Positions 28,434 to 36,225 of a stretch of 64,000 nt of DNA are shown here, one piece after another (within the stretch, counting starts at the first letter, position 1; the number at the start of each line of letters is the position of its first letter). The stretch comes from Clostridiales bacterium UBA4698 (GTDB lineage Bacteria > Bacillota > Clostridia > TANB77 > UBA1234). The DNA lies in assembly GCA_002404755.1 (NCBI GenBank), contig DHKI01000032.1, positions 62,001 through 126,000 on the forward strand, given 5' to 3'. A model generated the notes under the pieces. It saw only the letters and a list, made by a program, of their open reading frames with translations. It did no database searches and was not told the DNA's origin. Both the position numbers and the translations under genes were made by a program.

Positions 28434-28826
28434 ATGGAAAACGAAGAATTAATAGCTAAGGCAATAGAAGCAAGAAAAAATGCTAAATCACCAACAGGAT
28501 ATTTTGTTGGTGCAGCATTATTAACTGAAACGGGAAAAGTATATACTGGATGCAATTTAGGTTCAGATGACGGAATTTTTAATATATGTGCCGAAAGAGT
28601 TGCAATAGTAAAAATGCTTTCGGAAGCACCGGAAAAAATAAAAAAGATAGCTGTTGTTGGTGGAAGAGAAACATTAATACCAACAACACCATGTGGTGTA
28701 TGCAGACAATTGATTTATGGATTAGGAAAAGATATTGAAATTATATGTGCATTCAATGAAGAAAATGAATTAAAATATAAATCATATAAAATAGAAGAAT
28801 TATTGCCAAGTGGCTTTACGTATTAA
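28434..28826 (+). CDS. cdd: Cytidine deaminase
   Basis: A 130-aa enzyme converting cytidine and deoxycytidine to uridine forms in pyrimidine salvage. The zinc site is visible as CAERVAI (Cys-Ala-Glu near residue 54) and PCGVCRQ (near 84-90). The N-terminal substrate loop is SPTGYFVGAALLTETGKVYTG. Length is standard for the homotetrameric type. An inverted repeat GCAGTGT/ACACTGC (28330-28336 and 28361-28367) lies upstream. The gene precedes era as usual. Confidence 0.95.
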   Translation: MENEELIAKAIEARKNAKSPTGYFVGAALLTETGKVYTGCNLGSDDGIFNICAERVAIVKMLSEAPEKIKKIAVVGGRETLIPTTPCGVCRQLIYGLGKDIEIICAFNEENELKYKSYKIEELLPSGFTY

Positions 28827-28937
28827 AAAGAAGTATTGGTTACCAATCGGTTTTATATGCTTGGCATTTGCAAAACTATTTTGCAGAAACGTATGTGAAT
28901 TTGAATGGGAAAGACCGATATTAAGGAGGAAAAATAA

Positions 28938-29822
28938 ATGTTTAAATCAGGATTTGTAGCAATTGTAGGAAGACCTAATGTAGGAAAATCAACACTTTTA
29001 AATAGACTAGCAGGACAAAAAATAGCAATAGTATCAAACAAACCACAAACAACAAGAACAGCAATAAAAGGTATAATAAATAGAAAAGATGCACAAATTA
29101 TATTTACAGATACTCCAGGAATTCACAAACCTAAAAACAAACTTGGAGAAAAAATGGCAGAAACAATAGATACAGCAGTATCAGATGATGATTTATTGTT
29201 ATATGTTATAGAAGCAACAGATAAAGGAATTGGTATGGCAAATGAATTCATACTAAAAAAGGTAAAAGAATCAGGTAAAAAAGCCATATTAGCAATAAAC
29301 AAAGTCGACTTAGTAAAAAAAGAAAATATATTAGAGTTAATAAAGTTATATAGTGCAGAGTACAATTTTGAGGCAATAATTCCAATATCAGCAAAAGAAG
29401 ATGATGGAATAGATACATTGTTAGAAAAGATAATAGAAGTACTTCCAGAGGGACCAGCATATTATAGCGAAGAAGAATGGACAGACCAAACAGAACGTCA
29501 GATAATAGAAGAAACAATTCGTGAAAAAGCATTAAAAGTATTAGATGATGAAATACCTCACGGAATTGCTGTAGAAGTTGTAACAATGAAAAAAAGACCT
29601 AAAAAAGACTTGTACGATATAGAAGCAACTATATATTGTGAAAAGAAAACTCATAAGGCAATAATAATCGGAAAAGATGGCGAAGTATTAAAGAGAATTG
29701 GAACAATGGCAAGAGAAGATATAGAAGCAATGATGGATGCAAAAGTAAACTTGCAATTATGGGTAAAGGTAAAAGAAGGCTGGAGAGATAGCAGTATAAA
29801 ATTAAATCAAGTTTTTCACTAA
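28938..29822 (+). CDS. era: GTPase Era
   Basis: A 294-aa GTPase for 16S rRNA maturation and 30S assembly. G1 is GRPNVGKSTLLNRLAGQK (near 10-27), G3 DTPG, G4 NKVD. The C-terminal KH RNA-binding domain contains IIGKDGEVLKRIGTMAREDI. It has a strong RBS (AAGGAGGAAA). The small yqzL and then recO follow. Confidence 0.97.
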   Translation: MFKSGFVAIVGRPNVGKSTLLNRLAGQKIAIVSNKPQTTRTAIKGIINRKDAQIIFTDTPGIHKPKNKLGEKMAETIDTAVSDDDLLLYVIEATDKGIGMANEFILKKVKESGKKAILAINKVDLVKKENILELIKLYSAEYNFEAIIPISAKEDDGIDTLLEKIIEVLPEGPAYYSEEEWTDQTERQIIEETIREKALKVLDDEIPHGIAVEVVTMKKRPKKDLYDIEATIYCEKKTHKAIIIGKDGEVLKRIGTMAREDIEAMMDAKVNLQLWVKVKEGWRDSSIKLNQVFH

Positions 29823-29870
29823 AAGAAAGTATAGGACAGATAAAAAGCTAAAGCACAAAGGAGGAGACTT

Positions 29871-30032
29871 ATGAGCAAAGATTTTGCTTGGCAATTATTC
29901 AAAAATACAGGAAATTTAGATGCATTCATGATAATGCGAGAATATGAAGAAATAGGAGAAGAATTAACTCCTAATAGAGATTTAGATGGAGCTAAAGATG
30001 GGAATAATAAAGACAAAAGGAATAGTAATTAA
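29871..30032 (+). CDS. yqzL: YqzL-family small protein
   Basis: A 53-aa frame with a strong RBS (GGAGGAG, 29861-29867) starting MSKDFAWQLFKNTGNLDAFM, which matches the short YqzL pattern (W-x-L-F-x-x-T-G-x-x-x-A). In Bacillus yqzL lies in this place between era and recO. Its function is unknown. The 3' end overlaps the start of recO by 35 bp, implying translational coupling. The C-terminal half is polar and variable (GANDGNNKDKRNSN-like). Confidence 0.7.
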   Translation: MSKDFAWQLFKNTGNLDAFMIMREYEEIGEELTPNRDLDGAKDGNNKDKRNSN

Positions 30033-30735
30033 AGTAGCAAATTCATCAGATAATGATAAGGTGTTAACCGTATTAACACCAGATTTGCGGAAAAATAAAT
30101 GTATTTTGCAAAGGTGCTAAAAAAAATAAAAGCACCTTTTTGTCTAGTACAGAAATACTAGCCTTTAGCGACATGATGTTATTCTCACGGAAATAGTGAG
30201 TTATATAGCTTAAACTCTGCTGAAACAATAGAAGTATTCTATAACTTAAGAATGGATATAGCAAAGCTCTCATATGCAGCAACTATGCTTCAAATAATAA
30301 ACGATGTCTGTATGGAAGGCGAAATATCATATAAAAAACTACAACTACTATTAAACACACTTTATACATTATCAGAAACTTCGAAAAATGAAGAGCTGGT
30401 ACTCGCAATCTTTAAAATAAGACTTTTAGCAATATTAGGTTTTGTGCCAAGACTTCGGAAAATGCACAAACTGTAACATAGGTGCAGAAGAAATAAAAGA
30501 AATATACTTTAGCATAAAGAATAACGGAATAAAATGTGAAGCTTGTAGCAAACAAGACAAAGGAGCAATAAAACTAAGTTATGTAGCGTACACATCTTTG
30601 CTATACATACTGTCAGCCGAACCAAAGAAAATATTTTCATTTGAAGTGCCAGAAGATGCAATAAAAGAGCTATCGTTAATTGCAAAATTATATACAGATG
30701 AAAAGTTAGAAAAAGAATATAAAGTTAATATTTAG
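29998..30735 (+). CDS. recO: DNA repair protein RecO, requiring three +1 shifts at CGG codons
   Basis: Read with three +1 shifts this is a full-length RecO of about 244 aa. It has the OB-fold start MGIIKTKGIVIKVANSSDND, then GKINVFCKGAKKNKSTFLSS, ELYSLNSAETIEVFYNLR, and a zinc finger (KCTNC with CEAC). RecO loads RecA and anneals strands in gap repair. Frame 1 meets CGG-AAA at 30088-30090 and would stop at 30118. Frame 2 meets CGG-AAA at 30188-30190 and would stop at TAG 30194. Frame 3 meets CGG-AAA at 30456-30458 and would stop at TAA 30474. Each time skipping C restores GGA (Gly) and the homologous frame. No residue is otherwise lost. It could be a pseudogene, but the identical sites argue against random decay. 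Confidence 0.75.
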
Positions 30736-30738
30736 AGT

Positions 30739-30778
30739 AAATGTCAATAGGTAAAAGCTTATTGGCATTTATTTTTTT
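30739..30778 (+). terminator. Terminator after recO
   Basis: AAATGTCAATA (30739-30749) pairs with TATTGGCATTT (30760-30770), with one U-G wobble, followed by seven T residues. Confidence 0.85.
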
Positions 30779-30955
30779 GAAATGAATTTCCATTGCTCAA
30801 TATAAATGGAGTGCATAAAATGTAAATGTATTTTATAAAAGTGCAGCTTAAGCTTAGGTGTACTCCGTAAGAAGCATCACTGTCAGCGTTTGTTTGGCTT
30901 AAGGCTGAACAGTAACAAAATATTGAAATAAAATAAATATATTGAGTAATTTTTC

Positions 30956-30984
30956 TTGAATTTTACATAAACTTGTGATAATAT
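30956..30984 (+). promoter_or_regulatory. sigma-A promoter of the T-box/glyS unit
   Basis: TTGAAT (30956-30961) and TAATAT (30979-30984) with a 17-bp spacer, directly before the T-box leader. The stretch 30781-30955 shows nothing else recognisable. Confidence 0.7.
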
Positions 30985-30999
30985 AACTTGCATAGTTAA

Positions 31000-31214
31000 A
31001 TAGATTATGGTGATAAAGAGGAGTAGCTATATAAATTTTTAAAGAGAGTTTGGATTAGGTGGAAGCCAAATAAAATCGTATGGTGAATGGAGCTTTTGAA
31101 TAATCAAATAATTAAGTGAGTAGCTTTCAAAAAGCTATTAACTAGGGTGGAACCGCGGAAGTTTAATTTCGTCCCTAGCTACATTTTATAAGTGTAGCCA
31201 GGGACTTTTGTTTT
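31000..31214 (+). promoter_or_regulatory. T-box riboswitch leader of glycyl-tRNA synthetase
   Basis: The near-invariant T-box sequence AGGGTGGAACCGCGG (31144-31158) is followed by a terminator. In it GTCCCTAGCTACA (31171-31183) pairs with TGTAGCCAGGGAC (31193-31205), with a T-rich tail. The 5' part contains Stem I elements (AGAGAG and a GGTGGAAGCC hairpin near 31060). A possible Gly specifier GGA lies at 31089-31091, though its assignment is tentative. Uncharged tRNA-Gly would bind and prevent termination, raising glyS expression. Confidence 0.92.
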
Positions 31215-31323
31215 ATGTCTAAGCTACATAAAGGTTTTAATAGTAGGTGGTGTAAAAAACACTACCTAAAAAGTTCGTGAAGCATAAGAAACTTCGTGAA
31301 GAAAAATATAAGGAGGAATATTT

Positions 31324-32712
31324 ATGGTAGAAAAAACAATGGACAAGATAGTTAATCTATGTAAAAACAGAGGATTTGTATATCCAGGTTCAGAAATTTA
31401 TGGTGGACTTGCAAACTCATGGGATTTTGGTCCTTTGGGTAGTGAGTTAAAAAAGAATATAAGAGATGCGTGGTGGCAAAAGTTTGTTAAAGAAAACAAA
31501 TACAATGTTGGTATTGATGCCGCAATTATGATGAACCCTCAAGTTTGGGTTACAACAGGACATGTTGGAGGTTTTAGCGATCCACTTATTGATTGTAAAG
31601 CTTGTAAGACAAGACATAGAGCAGATAAATTAATTGAAGAATGGTCATTTAAAAAAGGTGAGCAAATCTCAGGACTTGATGGATGGTCAAACGAAGAATT
31701 AGTTAAATTTATAAATGACAATAAGATACCTTGCCCAGATTGCGGAAAGACAGATTTCACAGATATTAGAAAGTTTAATTTGATGTTTAAAACATTTATG
31801 GGTGTTACAGAAGATGCTAAATCTGAAGTATATTTAAGACCTGAAACAGCACAAGGTATGTTTGTTAATTTTAAAAATGTCCTTAGAACAACTAGAAGCA
31901 AAATGCCTATGGGTATATGCCAAATTGGTCGTTCTTTTAGAAATGAAATAACACCAGGTAACTTTATTTTTAGAATAAGAGAATTTGAACAAATGGAACT
32001 TGAATTCTTCTGTAAGCCAGGAACAGACTTAGACTGGTATTCTTACTGGAAAGAGTACTGCAAAAATTGGCTTTTAAGCTTGGGTATAAAAGAAGAAAAC
32101 TTAAGAATGAGAGAGCACTCAAAAGAAGAGTTATCATTCTACAGCAAAGGAACAACAGATATAGAGTATTTATTCCCATTTGGCTGGGGAGAACTTTGGG
32201 GAATTGCCGACAGAACAGATTACGATTTGAAGAGACATATGGAAGCTTCAAAAGCAGACCTTACATATTTAGACCCAGAGACAAATGAAAAATATATTCC
32301 ATATTGCGTTGAGCCATCTGTAGGTGTTGAGAGAATATTCTTAACAGTAATTTGTGATGCATATGATGAAGAAAAAATATCAGATGATGATACAAGAATA
32401 GTACTTAGATTGCATCCGGCTCTTGCACCATTTAAAGCTGCAATTTTACCACTTTCTAAAAAGTTAAGTGCACCAGCTACAGAGTTATTTGAAAAGTTAT
32501 CTAAAAAATTCAATTGCGAATATGATGATGCTGGAAGCATTGGTAAAAGATATAGAAGAGAAGATGAGATTGGAACACCATATTGCATAACATATGACTT
32601 TGAATCAGAAAATGATAACTGTGTAACAATAAGAGACAGAGATACAATGGAACAAGTAAGAATACCAATAGATGAAGTTGAAAAGTTTATAGAAGATAAA
32701 CTAGTATTTTAA
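31324..32712 (+). CDS. glyS: Glycyl-tRNA synthetase, single-chain alpha2 type
   Basis: A 462-aa class II synthetase of the archaeal/eukaryal-like homodimer type. Motifs: [20 protein letters not shown] near the N-terminus, motif 2 region [20 protein letters not shown], motif 3 [18 protein letters not shown], and the anticodon-binding domain from [19 protein letters not shown] zinc-like [11 protein letters not shown] with CPDCGKTD sits in the insertion. RBS is AAGGAGG. Expression is set by the upstream T-box. Confidence 0.97.
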   Translation: MVEKTMDKIVNLCKNRGFVYPGSEIYGGLANSWDFGPLGSELKKNIRDAWWQKFVKENKYNVGIDAAIMMNPQVWVTTGHVGGFSDPLIDCKACKTRHRADKLIEEWSFKKGEQISGLDGWSNEELVKFINDNKIPCPDCGKTDFTDIRKFNLMFKTFMGVTEDAKSEVYLRPETAQGMFVNFKNVLRTTRSKMPMGICQIGRSFRNEITPGNFIFRIREFEQMELEFFCKPGTDLDWYSYWKEYCKNWLLSLGIKEENLRMREHSKEELSFYSKGTTDIEYLFPFGWGELWGIADRTDYDLKRHMEASKADLTYLDPETNEKYIPYCVEPSVGVERIFLTVICDAYDEEKISDDDTRIVLRLHPALAPFKAAILPLSKKLSAPATELFEKLSKKFNCEYDDAGSIGKRYRREDEIGTPYCITYDFESENDNCVTIRDRDTMEQVRIPIDEVEKFIEDKLVF

Positions 32713-32850
32713 AGTATAGCGAGCAATCGTTTTGAAATAGCAAGAGCTTAGTTTGATTTGTTAAAAATTTGGCATACTGATATAGAGGCATATAAATGGA
32801 ATAAGTCGAAAAGTATCTAGAAAACTTGTTATGTAATTACATATTAACGT

Positions 32851-32883
32851 AAAAATAGCACATGAAAACATGTGCTATTTTTG
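32851..32883. terminator. Bidirectional terminator downstream of glyS
   Basis: AAAATAGCACATG and CATGTGCTATTTT form a perfect stem with a 4-nt loop. It is flanked by A residues on the left and T residues on the right, so it can act on both strands for the converging genes. Confidence 0.85.
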
Positions 32884-32909
32884 ATGATGATTAGAAAAAT
32901 TAATCACCT

Positions 32910-32982
32910 ATAAAACGTTCATATACCTTTTGATTGTTACTAATAAATAGTACAATCGTGGCTATATGAAAGACGTTTTATA
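32910..32982. repeat. Long interrupted inverted repeat after the minus-strand gene
   Basis: TATAAAACGT (32910-32919) pairs with ACGTTTTATA (32973-32982), TCATATA with TATATGA, and GATTGT (32932-32937) with ACAATC (32952-32957). This gives a hairpin of about 73 nt with a 3-nt bulge, directly after the stop codon of the gene at 32983-33660. It may be its transcript end or a structured RNA. Confidence 0.55.
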
Positions 32983-33660
32983 TTATTCGTAATCTTTGGG
33001 TGATATACCGCAAACTGTGCATATCTCAGGGTCGCTTTTGAAAAGTAGATTTAGCAATTCAAGAGCTTTCTCCTTGGAATTTTCTCTAAAGATACCATGA
33101 AGAACGCTTACTAATGTCTTGCGATTTTCAATGGTTCTCTTAATGGCAGAATTGACTTCCTGATGAATTTGAGGAATGTCTTTTCCAATCAACTGTTCTC
33201 TTCTAATAGAGTAAGTGCAGTCGTCATCGTACATTATTTTGACATACTTCAGACCGACGCCCTTGCCAAATTGAAAGAAAACGTGACTACCGGACTCAAG
33301 GATGAAATTCATGTGCGTCATGTCACAGGGTGGGATATTTTTTGTTACAGGAAGATTGCAAATCGGTACAATCTCCGGATCAAGAGCGTTGAATGTATTA
33401 ATCAAGTCCTGGGTTGTGTACTTTCCGTCCTCACTTGGCAAGGCGGATTTTACGATGTTGGCAAGGTTTCTGCGATTTTCTTGCACCGTTGCGAGAAATT
33501 GTATACTTTCTCTCCAAAGTTCTTCAGAATCTTTTCCGATTATATCGAGCCGAGAAAGAAAACAAACAAAATCGTTATAAACGATTTGAACGGATTGAAA
33601 GCCTCTTTCCTCTGAAATGGAGAAGACTGCTTGACCATCTGCTATTTTGTAATTCTTCAT
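32983..33660 (-). CDS. Unrecognised protein with two tandem repeats of about 95 residues
   Basis: A 225-aa protein of unknown family, built from an internal duplication. Residues about 9-103 (GQAVFSISEERGFQSVQIVY, later IIGKDSEELW, ENRRNLANIV, LDPEIVPICNLP) align with about 122-220 (GSHVFFQFGKGVGLKYVKIM, later LIGKDIPQIH, ENRKTLVSVL, SDPEICTVCGIS). The conserved points are GxxVFF, IGKD, ENR and DPEI-x-x-C. There is no signal peptide or membrane segment. Base composition is clearly richer in G+C than the neighbours, and it uses CGG as Arg, unlike native genes. It stands alone in opposite orientation with GGAGGT as RBS; probably recently acquired. Confidence 0.7.
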   Translation of the reverse strand: MKNYKIADGQAVFSISEERGFQSVQIVYNDFVCFLSRLDIIGKDSEELWRESIQFLATVQENRRNLANIVKSALPSEDGKYTTQDLINTFNALDPEIVPICNLPVTKNIPPCDMTHMNFILESGSHVFFQFGKGVGLKYVKIMYDDDCTYSIRREQLIGKDIPQIHQEVNSAIKRTIENRKTLVSVLHGIFRENSKEKALELLNLLFKSDPEICTVCGISPKDYE

Positions 33661-33844
33661 GTGTACCTCCTACACAATTCATAAAATATCTTAAAAAGTC
33701 GTATACATTAAATTATTTTGTATATCTAGAAATGTCGCTTGTCTTTACATAATACTACTATTTTCCAATTTTGTCAAATCTGTTGCTCTTAAATATGGCA
33801 TATGATAAAATAAACCTATGTTTGATGGTTGAAAGGAGAGAAAA

Positions 33845-34858
33845 ATGCCAAGTATTAATTATTTAGTTAAAAGGCTTTGTACAATGAATTACAAGTCTAT
33901 GTTTGATAGAATTAATGTAGTAAAGAAAAAATGTAACAAATCAAAATTCATGATATTTTGTGATATGGTTTGGTGTGGAATACGTTATGGTGCGGGTTAT
34001 GTAGATTATGATGTCATAGGTTTTTATAAATTAAATTCAAAGCAAAGAAAAACAATGCTTACTAGAGGAATAAACAATAAATTTGTAAAAAGATTAAATG
34101 AGCGAGAATATTGGCATTTATTCAATAATAAAAACGAATTTAATGAAATGTTTAGAGAGTATTTAAAACGAGATTTTATATATCCAGTAAACGACAAAAA
34201 AGAAGAAACTATTGAATGGATGAAGAAACATAAAGTGTTTTTTGCTAAGCCTAATGATGGACAATGTGGAAAGAACATTGAGAAGATAAATGTGGCTGAT
34301 TGGAATGAGGATTTTGAAAAGCTATATAATCATTTGGTAGAGAATAAGCTATATTTGTTGGAAGAACCAGTTATTCAGTGCGAAGAAATGAACCAGTTAA
34401 ATAAAAGTTCAGTAAATACAACTAGGATGGTTTCGGTAATGAACGATAAAGGTGAGGTTACAATCCTTGCGACATTTGTTAGAATTGGCAATGGTAAATG
34501 TGTGGATAATTTTAATAGTGGTGGAATGACAGCAAAAGTAGATGTTGAGACTGGAATTATTTTAGAAGAAGCTGTGAATAAAAAAGGAGAACTATTTGAA
34601 AAGCATCCATTAACAGGAACAAAAATAAAAGGTTTTCAAATACCTTATTGGAATGAGGCTAAAGAAATGGTAAAAGAAGCTGCTAAAAAGAGTACACATA
34701 TAAGGTATGTTGGCTGGGATGTAGCAATGAGCATAAATGGTCCTGTGCTAATAGAGGGAAATCAATTCCCTGGACATGACATATATCAAGTTGCAGAAAA
34801 AATTGGACCAGATGATATAGGCATTTTACCTATGTTTGAAAAAGCAATAGAAGGATAA
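33845..34858 (+). CDS. ATP-grasp family protein (sugar-transfer-associated type)
   Basis: A 337-aa protein resembling the ATP-grasp family often found in polysaccharide gene sets. The ATP-binding strand KVFFAKPNDGQCGKNIEKI lies near 131-149, and YLLEEPVIQCEEMNQLNKSS near 175-194. The Mg-binding part is YVGWDVAMSINGPVLIEGNQ, then FPGHDIYQVAEKIG near 288-321. It probably ligates or modifies an amino-acid or sugar substrate; none can be named. It is monocistronic with RBS AAAGGAGAG and a clear terminator, of native composition between two foreign minus-strand genes. Confidence 0.75.
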   Translation: MPSINYLVKRLCTMNYKSMFDRINVVKKKCNKSKFMIFCDMVWCGIRYGAGYVDYDVIGFYKLNSKQRKTMLTRGINNKFVKRLNEREYWHLFNNKNEFNEMFREYLKRDFIYPVNDKKEETIEWMKKHKVFFAKPNDGQCGKNIEKINVADWNEDFEKLYNHLVENKLYLLEEPVIQCEEMNQLNKSSVNTTRMVSVMNDKGEVTILATFVRIGNGKCVDNFNSGGMTAKVDVETGIILEEAVNKKGELFEKHPLTGTKIKGFQIPYWNEAKEMVKEAAKKSTHIRYVGWDVAMSINGPVLIEGNQFPGHDIYQVAEKIGPDDIGILPMFEKAIEG

Positions 34859-34861
34859 AAG

Positions 34862-34897
34862 AAAGACTACTCAGTATTATACTGGGTAGTCTTTTTC
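34862..34897 (+). terminator. Terminator after the ATP-grasp gene
   Basis: AAAGACTACTCAGTAT pairs with ATACTGGGTAGTCTTT (one G-U pair), and the T run follows. Confidence 0.85.
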
Positions 34898-34951
34898 TAG
34901 CTTAACATGAGGCACATCTCATGTTAGAGCGTTTTGAACTCGATTGTTATT

Positions 34952-35920
34952 TTAAGTCAAAAGCTCGAAGAGTGTCTTGAGCGAGTCTCTTTCAGAAGAG
35001 CCATACTCGAATATGAATTCGAAGTAATTTTCAGGAGAACTGCTAAGCATATTGTTTAATGCTATGAGTTTTGCAAGTTGCTGCACTTGCTTTATTGTGA
35101 TATTTTCAACGAGGCTGTCAAGAAGAAGCTGTGAGTAGATGCCTTCCCAACTTCGAGGGATAGGAAGGTTCTTATTCGTTGAGATATCACCATTTCGGTA
35201 TGCCGTAACGGTGATTTTCTTAAGCTCCTTTATCCTGATACTTATGTTGTCTATCTCTTCTAAAGTCTTCCTGATTTCGTTATCAGCGGTCTCCAATTGA
35301 TTCTTAAGTATTGTGACGTTGGTGTTTGCGACTGCAAGAGATTGCTTGGTGTGCTTAAGTTCACCCTCAAGATTTTCTATTTTAGTCTTCAGCTCCTTGA
35401 CGGATGCAGTAGACTTGCTATGTTCCGAAGAAAGTGAAAGTTTTTTACTTTCCTTTTCCTTCAAAACTCTTTCTTTTCCCTCCAACTCTTTGCAAAGAGC
35501 GTTGATTTTTATTGTGGCAGGGTCGAAGCTTTCTTGTACTTCTTCATCTTTTCTAACGAGTGTTGAAGAAGCCTCTTCGGTTTCGGAACCATTTTCCGGT
35601 ATGTTGGTAGCTTCTTCGCTGGCAGAAGCATTTTTCTTTTCTGTGTTCTGCAAGCGTTTCTCTGCGGCACGTGCTTTTTTCTCCGCATTTTGTTCATTTT
35701 GCTTTAGCATTCGAGGAAAGTCAGCGTAAACCTTGTTGTTCGAATGCTTTCTCATGAAGTCCATGAGGATTTCCTCAGAAACCCCAAGATCTTCACAAAA
35801 ATCCTCGGTAGTCCAGTCAAGATTTAACTTTGACAAAACGTACTTCGGAGTGATAAGCTTCTTTGGCTTTTCAAACCGTTGCACTTCCAGTTCTGTTTTT
35901 TCCAGGTTTACTTTTTCCAT
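34952..35920 (-). CDS. Unrecognised coiled-coil protein
   Basis: A 322-aa soluble protein. Residues about 36-62 (WTTEDFCEDLGVSEEILMDF and on) look like a small helix-turn-helix. A long polar region rich in Glu, Lys and Ala (75-130) leads into a coiled coil (about 135-232, with heptads through KELEGKERVLKEKESKKL, then KELKTKIENLEGELKHTKQS). The C-terminus (235-322) is a helical domain with SWEGIYSQLLLDSLVENI. It is G+C-richer than the surroundings, uses CGG for Arg, is on the opposite strand and has its own GGAGGT RBS. It may be a structural or DNA-associated protein; function unknown. Confidence 0.65.
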   Translation of the reverse strand: MEKVNLEKTELEVQRFEKPKKLITPKYVLSKLNLDWTTEDFCEDLGVSEEILMDFMRKHSNNKVYADFPRMLKQNEQNAEKKARAAEKRLQNTEKKNASASEEATNIPENGSETEEASSTLVRKDEEVQESFDPATIKINALCKELEGKERVLKEKESKKLSLSSEHSKSTASVKELKTKIENLEGELKHTKQSLAVANTNVTILKNQLETADNEIRKTLEEIDNISIRIKELKKITVTAYRNGDISTNKNLPIPRSWEGIYSQLLLDSLVENITIKQVQQLAKLIALNNMLSSSPENYFEFIFEYGSSERDSLKTLFELLT

Positions 35921-36225
35921 TGTTGTACCTCCATGTGATTTGTTTTAAATAAACGGACATCTAAGGATTAATTTGATATTTTTTTACCTCCTAAATATAG
36001 AATTGGGCAAACAACATATAAGTTCATGTGCGTATCATAGCCATTCTATCACAAATGTATAAAATTGTAAATATATAATTGTAAGAAAAAACAAATTATG
36101 TAAAGATAATACAAAAAATTGATATACTGCTAAAAAAACTTGATTTTATCAAGTTTTTGGTATATATTAATACTGTTCATGACTAATAAATCAAAACGAA
36201 ATAATAATTACAAGGAGGAATTTAA
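35921..36225. other. Divergent intergenic region before ppdK
   Basis: About 300 bp of AT-rich DNA between the coiled-coil gene (leftward) and ppdK (rightward). It holds a short hairpin AAAAACTTGA/TCAAGTTTTT (about 36133-36157) with a T5 tail, which could be an attenuator before ppdK. A second GGAGGT lies on the minus strand near 35989-35994 without a convincing frame. Confidence 0.5.

Noticed and set aside
33163..33752. Overlapping + strand frames across the 32983-33660 gene
   Set aside because: They lack ribosome binding sites and are shadows of the minus-strand gene, whose internal duplication shows it is the real one.
35313..35948. Ser/Phe-rich + strand frames opposite the coiled-coil gene
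   Set aside because: The composition is typical of the antisense of a Lys/Glu-rich coiled coil.
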